A stretch of DNA of 64,000 nucleotides, taken from contig JANRMQ010000011.1 in the NCBI GenBank assembly GCA_040981125.1, positions 1 to 64,000 of the forward strand, in the 5' to 3' direction. Made by a program: the position numbers and the translations under genes. The DNA is from DASSBQ01 sp040981125. GTDB taxonomy: Bacteria > Nitrospirota > Nitrospiria > Nitrospirales > Nitrospiraceae. The notes under the pieces are model-generated. The model did no database searches, was not told the origin of the DNA, and worked only from the letters and a program-made list of their open reading frames with translations. Positions 1-9,172 of the stretch are shown one piece after another (within the stretch, counting starts at the first letter, position 1; each line of letters starts with the position of its first letter).

Positions 1-1
1 G

Positions 2-94
2 CTCGTCCGCGCAGGTGTCCTGTTCGAGGATGGGCTCCACGTGGAACGAGGGGAGCTGATCCCAGAGAAGAAGGCTGGAAAGGTCGCCGCCTAA
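2..94 (+). CDS. C-terminal end of an unidentified protein (5' end outside window)
   Basis: An open frame enters from the left edge and ends at TAA 92-94, giving about 30 residues that finish in a Lys/Ala-rich tail (KKAGKVAA). Nothing in the fragment identifies a family. It runs the same way as the decayed gene that follows. Partial; function unknown. Confidence 0.4.
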   Translation, partial: LVRAGVLFEDGLHVERGELIPEKKAGKVAA

Positions 95-118
95 TCAGCC
101 GCGATCCACAACTCTTGA

Positions 119-865
119 CAATATCTCTATGGTCACTCGGTTTTCATCGAAGCGGTTACTGTGAATCCCACTCAGGGAAACGCTGGAAGCGAAATCTCTC
201 CAGACACCGAGCGGGATTCTGATCAGCTGGCAAATTATGCGGCAATCAAGTTTGGGAGTGCTTTGTACTCGAAACTCACGAAACGGTACTGGCAATTAGA
301 ACACGTTAAAGATAAGCCTTTGATTTTTGCGATTGCCGATTTCCATCAACAACGCTCTATGCTTTGAACGCATCCATATTTAATGGAATACCTGTATGGA
401 TGGAAGGAGCGGCTCATCAAAACAGGACAAGGACTTCAAAGAGTGACAGAACCGATCACTGAACACGTATATCATGACAAAAGAATACCGTCGGGCTACT
501 TTTATCAACCAGAATCCGAAAATGTCAGTGCTGTTCTCTTCAGCAACAGCGGAACTATCTCAAAGTTTAATCGAATGGGAAAACTGGCCGGGTTTGGTGA
601 TCCTGGGATTAGAATGATACGAAGTGGGAAGCGATATGACCATGGCCAAGACAAACTGGAACCGGCAGATTTCACTCTAGAGGTCGACGAACAGAGCTGC
701 ACGGAAACATGGTCAGAAGGTGTATCAATATTTCACAACCCAAACGCGAAAGTACCCGTAGATGAAGATCTCTTCCCAGATGTCGCACACCACTATTTTC
801 GGGATGGCCGTCTGGTAAGCTTTCTACCTGATTTTTCCCCATGTCCTCGATTACACACATACTAA
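119..865 (+). pseudogene. Decayed gene of unknown function: 5'-truncated and interrupted by an in-frame TGA
   Basis: One reading frame is open from 119 to 865 except for a single TGA at 365-367. Both sides of this stop read as one protein: the upstream part ends KPLIFAIADFHQQRSML and the downstream part resumes THPYLMEYLYGW and continues to the TAA after residue ...RLHTY. The frame is the same on both sides, so this is a nonsense change and not a frameshift. The N-terminus is also missing: the frame is closed by a stop at 116-118 just upstream, and the only candidate start is a GTG at 161. The layout (IADFH segment, then a FHNPNAKVP segment near the C-terminus) resembles a large family of bacterial proteins of unknown function, from memory. 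A Trp codon (TGG) is a plausible ancestor of the TGA, but that is inference. Confidence 0.6.
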
Positions 866-1060
866 CCTTCACACAGGAAGCATCTAAGAAAAACGAAGTC
901 AGTTGAGCGACCAAATAGGATTGACCGAATTGGAAAGCGACTTTTGAACATTAAATGTAAAGCTAATGACACACTTCCTATAATCATCTCATCAAGGCCT
1001 AGACGTGAACAGTCGCTGCTCATCAGCATGTCGGCCTTGACGTGTCCCAGGCGACGCTTT

Positions 1061-1879
1061 TCACAGACAACCCACGAACTGTCCGATTGCACGATTGATC
1101 TGGGAAGGGGCTTCCAGCATGGAGAAGTGTCCGATCCCAGGCAAAACATGCACTTGCACCCCTGGGACCAGTTTGCGCACCAACTCGAGCCACGGCGTGG
1201 TCTCGCCCTCTTTCAGCGTCGCACGGCGCCGTTCGACGTTGAGAGCAGTGCTTTGCAATACCAACAGGGGAACGGCGATTCTTGAGAGCGCCTCCTCTAT
1301 GTGGGTGGCGTCCCACTCAAGCGCCCGCAAAAGCAAAGGCTCGCCAACCGCCCTCGGCATTGTGAGGGCCTCTGTCACAATTCTCCGTTTCAGAAGAGGA
1401 TCGCTGGTCGGGACAAACATCTCTTCAAACTCGCGCTGCAAGAACTGCTGATATCCCAGTGACGCGAAATCGGCTGTGACACGCCCCCTCATCCCAGAGA
1501 AATTCCCCGCGCTGCACCACGAGCCGTCGATCAGAACGACCCCGACTACGTCCTGTGGTCTATTCAAATAGGTCTGTAAAACGATGCGACAGCCCATGCT
1601 GTGGCCGATAAGTACCACGGGGCTCAATCGGGCCTCTCCAATAAGACTTGCCACTCTAGCAGCGAAACCTTCGATTGATATCTGATCGGGCACACACTGC
1701 GATCTCCCATGTCCCGGAAGATCGCAGACGACCACGCGGTGAGATGCTCGAAAGTGATCGACTTGAATGTCCCAGTCCTCATGCGACCGGCAATAACCGT
1801 GCACGAAGAGCAGTGCCGGCTGTCCAATGCCGCTTGATTCGCAATAGATTGGATAGTCTTCAGGGCTGAAGTCCGCCAT
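1061..1879 (-). CDS. alpha/beta-hydrolase fold protein
   Basis: A 272-residue cytoplasmic alpha/beta hydrolase. The oxyanion motif HGYCRS lies near residue 27, the strand before the first Gly turn reads VVVCDLPGHGRS, and the nucleophile elbow GHSMGC puts the catalytic Ser at about residue 94. The catalytic His is in GIGHFSM near residue 252. The usual acidic residue after strand 7 is not obvious: the segment reads PLLVLQSTALN where Asp is expected. The fold family covers esterases, lipases, haloalkane dehalogenases and C-C hydrolases, so the substrate cannot be named. It stands alone on the minus strand, 61 bases downstream of the next minus-strand gene. Confidence 0.85.
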   Translation of the reverse strand: MADFSPEDYPIYCESSGIGQPALLFVHGYCRSHEDWDIQVDHFRASHRVVVCDLPGHGRSQCVPDQISIEGFAARVASLIGEARLSPVVLIGHSMGCRIVLQTYLNRPQDVVGVVLIDGSWCSAGNFSGMRGRVTADFASLGYQQFLQREFEEMFVPTSDPLLKRRIVTEALTMPRAVGEPLLLRALEWDATHIEEALSRIAVPLLVLQSTALNVERRRATLKEGETTPWLELVRKLVPGVQVHVLPGIGHFSMLEAPSQINRAIGQFVGCL

Positions 1880-1940
1880 TGCGTGGAATTGTCATTCGAA
1901 GGAGTATAGAGCCGCGGCAGAATGCCGGTGCAGCCTCCTG

Positions 1941-2318
1941 TCAGGGGTTCAGTTTGAAGCCGTCTGTCACGCAATAGGTTGGGGCGAGCTCGCCGCCATG
2001 CCCCTCGGATTTATGAGTCCATCGGCGCAGGATGCGTGCTTTATCGAAGGTCAGCACATATTCATCGCACCATGTCCCGGCTGTTCCCCATTGATTATAG
2101 GGGCCAGGATCTTCGTAATACACGTGGTAGACCCAAATTCGATTCCCTTCCTCGCCGGCCGCCGTCTGATACGGTTTCCCTAGTTGCCGCCGAACCTCTT
2201 CCTCAGTGGCATGATTCTGCGCCGATTCAAGATAGAGCGTTTCCTTTGCAATGAATGCTGCGCAAGCCGTTCCGAACACCACCATGCCGACTAAGGCTGC
2301 CTTGACGATCGCATCCAT
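1941..2318 (-). CDS. Small exported or membrane-anchored protein of unknown function
   Basis: This 125-residue protein begins with an uncleaved signal or anchor segment (residues 5-24, AALVGMVVFGTACAAF). A segment TEEEVRRQLGKP around residue 38 is like the short repeat found in SmpA/OmlA (BamE)-type domains, and a following strand-rich part has RIWVYHVYYEDPG. Two Cys (WCDEY, YCVTDGF) in the C-terminal half could form a disulfide in the periplasm. The BamE resemblance is weak and is inference. The ending ELAPTYCV recalls ELTPNYCV in the short frame at 11734-11955. Confidence 0.65.
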   Translation of the reverse strand: MDAIVKAALVGMVVFGTACAAFIAKETLYLESAQNHATEEEVRRQLGKPYQTAAGEEGNRIWVYHVYYEDPGPYNQWGTAGTWCDEYVLTFDKARILRRWTHKSEGHGGELAPTYCVTDGFKLNP

Positions 2319-2457
2319 ATGACGATTGTCTATCCCCGGATCGCCGCTCGCCCAACCGCCAAGAGGTTACTCAAAATTCAGCGATTCATCACATACCGCT
2401 TTCTGCCGCATGAACATCACATTGCGCCGCCTGTCTCTGACTCAGCGGCTCCCAATT

Positions 2458-3006
2458 CTATTTCACTCCCCCTTCCGCCCGCACTTTTGCGAACGACACG
2501 GCGAACTGATCGATGATCGTGCGCAAGCCCTTCCGCACCGCTTCAGAGACTTCATCTTTTGGCCCATATCCCAGTAAGGCTCGATTCCATAAGCTGCCCG
2601 GCGTATTCAGTGTAATGTAGGACCCTGCATTGCAATCCACATGATAGGCGACAATGTATTCTTCTCCGACGGTCCACACTTCGCACGTGAAGAAGCCGAG
2701 TTGATTGAGCCGCTCTGTCCCGTCGGCGGACGGACCGCGGGAGCCTTCAAGCGGAATCCCTGGTACCTTGTTGAGAAAGGCCGAACGCGTCAAATCGGTA
2801 AGATCTCCGCCATTGAGGCCGATCTTTTCCGCCGTTCCCTGCGTCTGTATCTCTACGGAAACAAATTTCTTGATTTGCCTCAAATCCGAGAAGGGCGCCG
2901 GTTCAGGGCTCGCCCCTTGTGCAGGCGCGACAGACAACAGATGCATAGCCACGCTCAAAGCAAGACATCCTACGAACATCACACATGCCGCATGCTTCAA
3001 CGCCAT
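2458..3006 (-). CDS. Exported protein of unknown function
   Basis: A 182-residue protein with a clear signal peptide (MALKHAACVMFVGCLALSVAMHLL..., probable cleavage after ...APAQGA near residue 32). The mature part has no motif I recognise. It contains two Cys (FFTCEVW and VDCNAG) that could pair in the periplasm. It lies in a loose minus-strand cluster of small exported proteins. Confidence 0.65.
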   Translation of the reverse strand: MALKHAACVMFVGCLALSVAMHLLSVAPAQGASPEPAPFSDLRQIKKFVSVEIQTQGTAEKIGLNGGDLTDLTRSAFLNKVPGIPLEGSRGPSADGTERLNQLGFFTCEVWTVGEEYIVAYHVDCNAGSYITLNTPGSLWNRALLGYGPKDEVSEAVRKGLRTIIDQFAVSFAKVRAEGGVK

Positions 3007-3179
3007 TTCACTCCTGCCCTTGACAACGACGACAACGACTATAGGTACTCAACATGCCTGCTTCCTACTGTAGTTTGCCATACACCCGTTCCGCTATTCA
3101 TCACAGAACTCGGTCGGGAGTTCACGTCGGGCTCCTACCGATTATCCCGCTCTTAGGCGCACAGGCCTAGGCGAATCAC

Positions 3180-3641
3180 CTACTCCACCGCTTGTTCCAA
3201 CACTTTTCCCACCGGCTCAAGCCGTGCCGCCAGATCCGGCGGCATGCCGTGTCGCTCATGCAGCAGCCCGGCGGCATTATAGGTCAGCCATACCTTTCCG
3301 GCCTTGTCTTCCCACGCCAAGGCCTTCATCGGAAGATCGATGGCGGACGTCGGCTTGGCCACCATTAAAGCAGTTCCCCCCTTGGGATTGCCGAAGATCA
3401 GCAGCTCCGTCGGCTTCATCTCCAACCCGGCCTTCTTTGCCTCTCCCGCATGATCAATGCGGGCAAAAATCGTCATGCCTTTCGCCGTCACGGCCTGTTC
3501 GATCCGGTTCATTGTGTCCGGAACAGAATATTTGCTGGGCTTCGTTATCAAATTGTCGCCCGCCTGTGCGGCGGCGCAGAGCGCCGCCATACTCACCCCC
3601 ACATAAATTAGGCTCCATACTCCTTTATCGATGAGTCTCAT
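3180..3641 (-). CDS. DUF302 domain exported protein
   Basis: A 153-residue protein with a signal peptide (cleavage expected after AAAQA, residue about 27) followed by a DUF302 domain covering most of the rest. Typical features are the opening helix with DTMNRIEQAVTAKGMTIFARIDH, the strand ELLIFGNPKGGTALM and the closing WEDKAGKVWLTYN. DUF302 proteins are found in the periplasm and cytoplasm of many bacteria; the biochemical role is unknown. The ATG lies just inside a GC-rich leader with GGAGCGACC upstream. Confidence 0.8.
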   Translation of the reverse strand: MRLIDKGVWSLIYVGVSMAALCAAAQAGDNLITKPSKYSVPDTMNRIEQAVTAKGMTIFARIDHAGEAKKAGLEMKPTELLIFGNPKGGTALMVAKPTSAIDLPMKALAWEDKAGKVWLTYNAAGLLHERHGMPPDLAARLEPVGKVLEQAVE

Positions 3642-3775
3642 GGGTCGCTCCTTTCCATCAAGGAAACGCGATCAATCGTGCCATATCATATTCGCAGGCT
3701 TTACCACACAATTCATGCAGTTTGTGCACGGCGGCAAAGAGCTAGACGGATACGCAACCGGAAGAAAAATGGAAA

Positions 3776-4438
3776 TTAGAAACCATGATAGTTTCGCTTA
3801 CCCTCGTTGGAAGAAACGTCGAGATGACTTTTCAGCAGATGAATCTCTGTGGACGTCATTTCTCGCCATTCGCCGGGTTTCAATTCACCCAGCGTAATCG
3901 GCCCAATCGCAATCCGAATCAGTCGTAAGGTCGGATGCCCCACGGCGGCGGTCATTCGACGCACCTGGCGATTCATGCCTTCGCGCAGCGTGATCTCCAG
4001 CCAGGCAGTCGGCACGTGTATGCGAAACCGGATCGGCACGGGCCGCTCGGGAAGCTTCGGCTCATCGAGCAGCACGCGCACGTCGGCTCGCTTTGTCCGC
4101 CGGCCGCTCAGCATCACGCCACTGCGCAGTTCCTGCAACGCTTCATCGCTTGGAAACCGTTCCACCTGCGCCATATACACCTTCGAAAGCTCGTGCCGAG
4201 GATCCGTAATCGCATGCGCCAACTTCCCGTCGGAAGTTAAGATCATGAGACCCTCACTGTCCTGATCGAGTCGTCCCGCGGCATATACTTTGGGTATTTT
4301 CACATAGTCAGCCAGGGTGGGTCGATCATCGGGATCGGTAAAGCACGGCAATACGCCGAAGGGTTTGTTAAACGCCAGCGTGCGGAACAGGCGCAGTTGT
4401 CCCTTCTTTCTTCGGCTATCGGCACGAACGTGCTTCAT
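3776..4438 (-). CDS. rluE: 23S rRNA pseudouridine synthase, RsuA/RluE family
   Basis: A 220-residue enzyme without an N-terminal S4 domain, as expected for RluE, which isomerises a uridine in helix 89 of 23S rRNA. The catalytic Asp is in AAGRLDQDSEGLMILT near residue 57. Other family landmarks are FNKPFGVLPCF at residues 23-33 and REGMNRQVRRMTAAVGHPTLRLIR near 155. The start codon shares one base with the stop codon of the cytochrome gene upstream (TAATG), indicating translational coupling. The neighbouring cytochrome has no obvious functional link. RluB lies elsewhere in this window, so the two paralogues are distinct. Confidence 0.88.
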   Translation of the reverse strand: MKHVRADSRRKKGQLRLFRTLAFNKPFGVLPCFTDPDDRPTLADYVKIPKVYAAGRLDQDSEGLMILTSDGKLAHAITDPRHELSKVYMAQVERFPSDEALQELRSGVMLSGRRTKRADVRVLLDEPKLPERPVPIRFRIHVPTAWLEITLREGMNRQVRRMTAAVGHPTLRLIRIAIGPITLGELKPGEWREMTSTEIHLLKSHLDVSSNEGKRNYHGF

Positions 4439-4890
4439 TATTTCTCTTGGGACCCCGCCGGCTGTAGGTCTGCCAGATAGGCTACGAGGTCATGAATCTC
4501 TTCGTCGGTCAAGCTCGTGTCCGGAAGCATCGCCGTACCCGAATGCCCATGCCGAATGATCCGAAAACGCTCCTGGTCGGTCTGAAGCCCTAATCGCGAC
4601 GGCTCGCGCAAGTTCGTCGGCTTAGGGTCAAGCGTGGCGATCATCCCGCTCGTCTCGGAGGCTAATTGCGGAAGCCGGTCCGGATATCCATCGATGCCGT
4701 GACAATAGAAGCAAATACCCTTGCCATTGAAAATTCCTCTCCCTTGCTCTGCATCGCCCGACTTAGCCTCCATGGATTTCTGCGCCGGCCCAGACTGTTC
4801 GATTGCAAAACCAACCTGGATGGACATATTCACACCGGCGATAGCAATGAACAGCATCGTCAATCTCCACGCACGCTTTATCGGTCGCAT
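4438..4890 (-). CDS. Monohaem class I cytochrome c, exported
   Basis: A 150-residue protein with an N-terminal signal or anchor (residues 8-30) and one haem attachment motif CFYCHG (CxxCH) around residue 60. A likely axial Met is in TAMLPDTSLTDEEIHDLVAYL near residue 120, the usual Met region and C-terminal helix of small class I cytochromes. It should transfer electrons in the periplasm. Partners are not encoded next to it. Its stop codon overlaps the start of rluE by one base. Confidence 0.85.
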   Translation of the reverse strand: MRPIKRAWRLTMLFIAIAGVNMSIQVGFAIEQSGPAQKSMEAKSGDAEQGRGIFNGKGICFYCHGIDGYPDRLPQLASETSGMIATLDPKPTNLREPSRLGLQTDQERFRIIRHGHSGTAMLPDTSLTDEEIHDLVAYLADLQPAGSQEK

Positions 4891-5112
4891 ATATCATCCT
4901 CCTGGTGCACCAACCTGCGTCGTACCGCGTAATTCTATACAGGTGGTCAGGTCAGTACCAAGCAAAAGCAGCCGGCACCGACCAGTCATGCCTTTTTTGC
5001 GGAGCTGATACGGATAACAGGTTGCGGCGCGGACTTGCGAATACGGATCGCGGTCAGGTATGTTCTCTTAACTCTTGGCGCCAGCCGCACTGTGAAGAAC
5101 GGACACTGAAAG

Positions 5113-5457
5113 ATGAAAGCATCCCTGTTGATCGCCTTATGGGTGGGGCTCCTTTTTGCCGCCCCCGCGCTGGCCGGCGTGATCCGCGTCTCGCTCCTAC
5201 TCACCGGAGACGAATGCAACCTCCAGCGTCAAGCCTTATCCGACCAACTGGGCAAGATTCACGGAATCGTGTCAGCGGACGGCCGAAGTGTCCCCGACCA
5301 TCTTCTGATCGATGTCGAGCCGAATACGGCGACGGCGGAACAGCTGGTACTCCGAGCGAACGAGGTTCTGAGTACTACCGCCTGCAAAGCGGAAGAAATG
5401 AAGTCTTGTATCTCCGCCGAGCTCTCCGTCGAACACAGTGAGCCGACCCAACACTAG
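5113..5457 (+). CDS. Small exported protein of unknown function
   Basis: A 114-residue protein with a signal peptide (MKASLLIALWVGLLFAAPALAG, cleavage after residue 21). The mature domain of about 90 residues reads like a small ferredoxin-like fold (VIRVSLLLTGDECNLQ... HLLIDVEPNTATAEQLVLRANE...), and has three Cys. The helix-strand pattern resembles heavy-metal-associated domains but the CxxC is absent, so no metal role is claimed. A segment GAAGCAT just after the ATG and GGACACTGAAAG before it offer only a weak ribosome site. Confidence 0.65.
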   Translation: MKASLLIALWVGLLFAAPALAGVIRVSLLLTGDECNLQRQALSDQLGKIHGIVSADGRSVPDHLLIDVEPNTATAEQLVLRANEVLSTTACKAEEMKSCISAELSVEHSEPTQH

Positions 5458-5719
5458 CTTATCCCTTGGCGGCTCGCATTCTCTCTAGTTCCTCAAACGT
5501 CCTGCAGGTGAAGGACACTTCGACGCTTGCGCAGTTCCCGCGTCCTGTTTACGATAGCCTCATTCAACAGGTACCGAGGCCTTAACAACAAGCAAGCCAT
5601 AGCACGCGCGCTGCAAGTGACCGTTGTACCGCAGACCCCGATTCCGGGTCTAGGCTCCTTGGCCGGCCGCCTGAGTTTGAAATGCTGGTCGTCGGATCAA
5701 GGAGGCGGAAACAGAGGGG

Positions 5720-6304
5720 TCAATTGAGGCGTCGAAACTTGGCCCCGTACGTTTCGACGGCAACCTCTTCGGCAAGAAGGCTGGATTTATGCGCCGCGCG
5801 AATGTTGGTTTGAACGATCAACGTGCCGTCTTGCTCGACCTTTAGACTCCGCGCCGTCCTCGTGATTCGCCATAATTGCTCAAAGCTGCTTCCCCGCGAT
5901 TCTCTTGCCTGCCGGATGGTAATTTCACCGCGCGAGCATACGACTGAATCTCCGGGTAATAGCGGCATACGACCGGCCGGTCCACGGTCATAGAGCACGC
6001 TGGCCAGTTCGATCGTCTCATCCTGCACCAGCTGCACCTCATGAGGTTTAGCGCTGTCTTCGGCCTCCCAGTCCAGTCCCAATAAACGATCCAATGTCAC
6101 CTTTGCCGTGACTTTGCGGAAGTACGGCGGCATGCCGGGCAACGGTTCGCCAAACATCTCATAGGTTCCGTTCAAATTGGGACAGGCCGGATCCGACAAA
6201 TTGGCCATAGGTGCTTCGCCGGCAGGAACGACGCCGGGGCGCTGACAAGCCATGATAAAAGGAAACAACAGCAGCGCCAAAACGATTGGTCTGAGTCGCA
6301 ACAT
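5720..6304 (-). CDS. Lipoprotein of unknown function
   Basis: A protein of about 194 residues with a lipoprotein signal ending FPFIMACQRP, so the lipidated Cys is near residue 20 when the start is taken at the ATG at 6304. An upstream in-frame start at 6316 would add four residues. The mature part is rich in beta-strand patterns, with two Cys (DPACPNLNG, VVCSRGE). No family is recognised. It is probably anchored in the outer or inner membrane. Confidence 0.65.
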   Translation of the reverse strand: MLRLRPIVLALLLFPFIMACQRPGVVPAGEAPMANLSDPACPNLNGTYEMFGEPLPGMPPYFRKVTAKVTLDRLLGLDWEAEDSAKPHEVQLVQDETIELASVLYDRGPAGRMPLLPGDSVVCSRGEITIRQARESRGSSFEQLWRITRTARSLKVEQDGTLIVQTNIRAAHKSSLLAEEVAVETYGAKFRRLN

Positions 6305-6366
6305 AGGTACGGCCAACCCGGTTGTGCAGTGGAAAGTCTACCGAATGGCGCTCCGGCATGTCCAGC

Positions 6367-7860
6367 TTACTTCCACACTTTCTTGCCCCGCTTATCCACC
6401 CTTTTCCATATCGATCGGAAGGAGGCCCGCGCCTTTTCTCGTCGTTGCCGCTGCCGCTCTACCAGCTGTCCTGCCGCAAAGGCCGCCCGTTGCCCTTTCG
6501 ATGCCGCGAACAAGGCCCGCACGCGCTGCTCACCGACCACCGCATCCTGATGCTTGCCCAACTCGTCCTGCAACACCTTCACGCAGCGAATGAATTTCCT
6601 GGCGCCCTTACCCGCTGTCAATTGAGCCAGTTCCGCGGCATAGCGGGCTCGTTTGGCCTTAATGCGCACCCGGTGCAATTCGGAATCAGCCGGCACTGCC
6701 TCCAGCCGTTCGACCGCTTTCCGCAGTTTCTTGAATTCCTTGGCGGCGATGTCGTTGAGGCCGACATCTGTGTCGATCAGGGTCGGCGCTTTCGCTGCGT
6801 CCCTCATCCGATCAATGAATCCGAGATACCGGTCGCTGCGCAGGCCGGCGATAAGATCTCCTTGCTTTGCCCGACGTTCCAATTGAAGCTTTTTCACAAA
6901 CCGAACGAGCGGCAGACGATCCTGCGGTTCCAGCGCCTTGGCGTCGCGCCGGAGCGACGCAATCTGCACGTCGAGGTCTCGCACCTCGCCAAGAAGACCA
7001 CCAAGCCAGGTCAGATCCTTGCGAAGCGGATCGGCCCAGGCCTGCGCCACCATTGGTTGAGCAGCCCGGAGAATCGCGCGCAGCCGGCGGGTCGCGACCC
7101 GCATCTGGTGAAGTTCTTCGGAATCGCCGCCCCATCGAGTTCCCGGGTCGTGAGCAAGCAAGGCATGGAGTTGCCGCATCAAGCTATGCGATAGATGGTC
7201 GCTCGCAGGAGCGTCGTGCGCCGGGGCCTCCGGTGCGGGGCGTAGCGAAAGGTCCAGAGCCTGGAACAGCTTGGATCTTCCATCGTGATCCTCCGCCCCG
7301 GCTTCACGGAGCTTCTCCTCTAACTCCGCAAGGATGCTTGCCTTTCCCTTTACCAGCTCTACTTCGAGCTCACGGAAGCGGCGGACGACCCGACGTCCAT
7401 CGAACAGGCTGACCTGGTCCAGCACGACATCCGCGGCATTGCCGTCACCGTTTGTCACCCGGATGCCCTTCCGCTCCGTTCTAAGCGAAGCGATCTCCGT
7501 CAGCCGCTCCTTCCGAATATGGACAAGCAGTAGTTCCTGGAGCGGCGCAGGCGGAAGCCCAGGCGGCCCGGCGGCTTCCAGTTCTCTGCGCGCTCCCGTG
7601 ACCGGAAGTTTGAGCTGCCACACTCCTGTACGCTGTTCGGTCCGGCGGCGAAGCGTGATGCCGGCGTATGCCAGCCGATAATCGCCTGTATCGTAATACT
7701 TCGAGGTGAACCGGCGAATCGGCAGCGGCTTACCGAGCGCGGGAGGAATGACGAAAGATGGGCCGGTAACCAGCTTAATCTCGCGCTCGACTGAGGCCTT
7801 GACCGGGACGCTGACCGGAGATGTGATTCTGGATGAAGAGGCTCGACCGGACTTTGGCAT
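6367..7860 (-). CDS. CYTH-CHAD domain protein (polyphosphate-related)
   Basis: This 497-residue protein has two domains. Residues about 24-205 are a CYTH (triphosphate tunnel) domain, opening with the signature VEREIKL (ExExK) and containing SKYYDT, ITLRRRTE and WQLKLP. Residues about 220-490 are a CHAD domain, an alpha-helical repeat rich in conserved His and Arg, with HQMRVATRRLRAILR, RVRIKAKRARYAAEL and HQDAVVGEQR. CHAD domains bind polyphosphate, and CYTH domains hydrolyse or bind triphosphates; together they suggest polyphosphate binding or turnover. A separate exopolyphosphatase-family gene is at 32440. It is divergent from the metallopeptidase gene, so a regulatory region lies at 7861-8080. 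Confidence 0.9.
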   Translation of the reverse strand: MPKSGRASSSRITSPVSVPVKASVEREIKLVTGPSFVIPPALGKPLPIRRFTSKYYDTGDYRLAYAGITLRRRTEQRTGVWQLKLPVTGARRELEAAGPPGLPPAPLQELLLVHIRKERLTEIASLRTERKGIRVTNGDGNAADVVLDQVSLFDGRRVVRRFRELEVELVKGKASILAELEEKLREAGAEDHDGRSKLFQALDLSLRPAPEAPAHDAPASDHLSHSLMRQLHALLAHDPGTRWGGDSEELHQMRVATRRLRAILRAAQPMVAQAWADPLRKDLTWLGGLLGEVRDLDVQIASLRRDAKALEPQDRLPLVRFVKKLQLERRAKQGDLIAGLRSDRYLGFIDRMRDAAKAPTLIDTDVGLNDIAAKEFKKLRKAVERLEAVPADSELHRVRIKAKRARYAAELAQLTAGKGARKFIRCVKVLQDELGKHQDAVVGEQRVRALFAASKGQRAAFAAGQLVERQRQRREKARASFRSIWKRVDKRGKKVWK

Positions 7861-8080
7861 GGACGCTCCCGCAGAACTGAACGGAGTTGTAACAGATTTT
7901 GGGGTTGTTATTCACGTCTCGATTCACCGCATTCGGCTCCTTATCGGATGCTCCCGGGCGCCTTGCAGCACTGAGGGTCCGGTCGTCTCTGCGACAGACA
8001 TTCCGCCATGCTTGACTTGTCTGTATCGTTACATCACGCTGTCCCACCCGGTTGTTGAGTCCTTACACCATGGAGGCGCT

Positions 8081-8944
8081 ATGCGCTGGCAAGGTCAGAG
8101 GGAAAGCGGGAACATCGAAGATCGCCGTGGAATGACACCGGCGCGCGGAGCCGGCATCGGCTTAGGCGGGATCGTCCTCGTGTTGGCCGTGAGCTTTCTC
8201 ACCGGAACCAATCCGATTCAAATTCTCAATCTACTGAGCGGCGTACAGGAGATGACCGGACCATCCGTCGATCAAGAGCCGGGCCCTATCGGGGCGCCGA
8301 AGGATCAACTGGGCCGGTTCGCAGCCGTCGTGCTGGCGGATACGGAGGACACCTGGAAAGAGCTTCTCCCGGCGGTCGGTCGGCAATATCAAGAGCCTCG
8401 GCTGGTCCTGTTCACCGGCGCCGTGCACTCAGCCTGCGGAACCGCCTCATCGGCAGTGGGCCCCTTCTATTGTCCGGGAGATCGCAAGGTGTATCTGGAT
8501 TTGACGTTTTTTCGTGATCTGGATCAACGGCTCGGCGCGCCGGGAGATTTTGCCCAGGCATATGTGATCGCTCATGAAATCGGCCACCATGTTCAAAACC
8601 TGCTCGGGACCGCGGAAAAGGTCACCCGGCTTCAACGCCAGGCTTCGAGTTCCGAAGCGAACGCGTTGTCCGTCCGCATGGAGCTCCAAGCCGACTGCTA
8701 CGCCGGCGTCTGGGGATACCATGCGCGGCGAGGCAAGAGTCTCATCGAGCCCGGCGATTTCGAAGAAGGATTGCGCGCCGCATCCGCTATCGGTGACGAC
8801 CGCCTGCAACAGGCCGGACAGGGCTACGTGCAGCCGGAAAGCTGGACGCACGGATCATCGGACCAGCGGATGACGTGGTTGCGCCGCGGGCTGCAAAGCG
8901 GCGATCCCGCTGCGTGCAATACATTCGCGGATAGCAGACTATAA
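8081..8944 (+). CDS. ypfJ: Neutral zinc metallopeptidase, YpfJ family, membrane-anchored
   Basis: A 287-residue protein of the putative neutral zinc metallopeptidase family. A single membrane segment lies near residues 24-41 and the zinc motif HEIGHH at 165-170, followed by ELQADCYAGVWGYHA, where the third ligand Glu/Asp is expected. The family pattern TACGTASSAVGPFYCPGD is present near residue 117, with paired Cys. The start at 8081 is preceded by GGAGG at 8072-8076; the longer open frame back to 7706 overlaps the CYTH-CHAD gene and is not coding. It is probably a periplasmic peptidase of unknown substrate. Confidence 0.87.
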   Translation: MRWQGQRESGNIEDRRGMTPARGAGIGLGGIVLVLAVSFLTGTNPIQILNLLSGVQEMTGPSVDQEPGPIGAPKDQLGRFAAVVLADTEDTWKELLPAVGRQYQEPRLVLFTGAVHSACGTASSAVGPFYCPGDRKVYLDLTFFRDLDQRLGAPGDFAQAYVIAHEIGHHVQNLLGTAEKVTRLQRQASSSEANALSVRMELQADCYAGVWGYHARRGKSLIEPGDFEEGLRAASAIGDDRLQQAGQGYVQPESWTHGSSDQRMTWLRRGLQSGDPAACNTFADSRL

Positions 8945-9172
8945 GCCTTGAGCTCTCGCTAACCCTCAAGGTCCATTCACTGCAAGACAGATTGGGGCCG
9001 CCGCAGTGACAAGCAATCTATTGGACTTTCGCCGCATTGCTGCAAAGGCATCCGGTCTCAGAGTGGGAATGACGACAACATCGTTCCCAGCTCTTCTGCA
9101 GCCCGTTAACGTTGGTCTTGCGGCCGATTCGGCGAGTGGGAAAGAAAGTGCTTGCGTGAAGAAATGGCCGGA

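Noticed and set aside
6322..7412. Long plus-strand frames opposite the CYTH-CHAD gene
   Set aside because: The minus-strand gene has clear CYTH and CHAD motifs throughout; the opposite frames are typical high-GC shadows.
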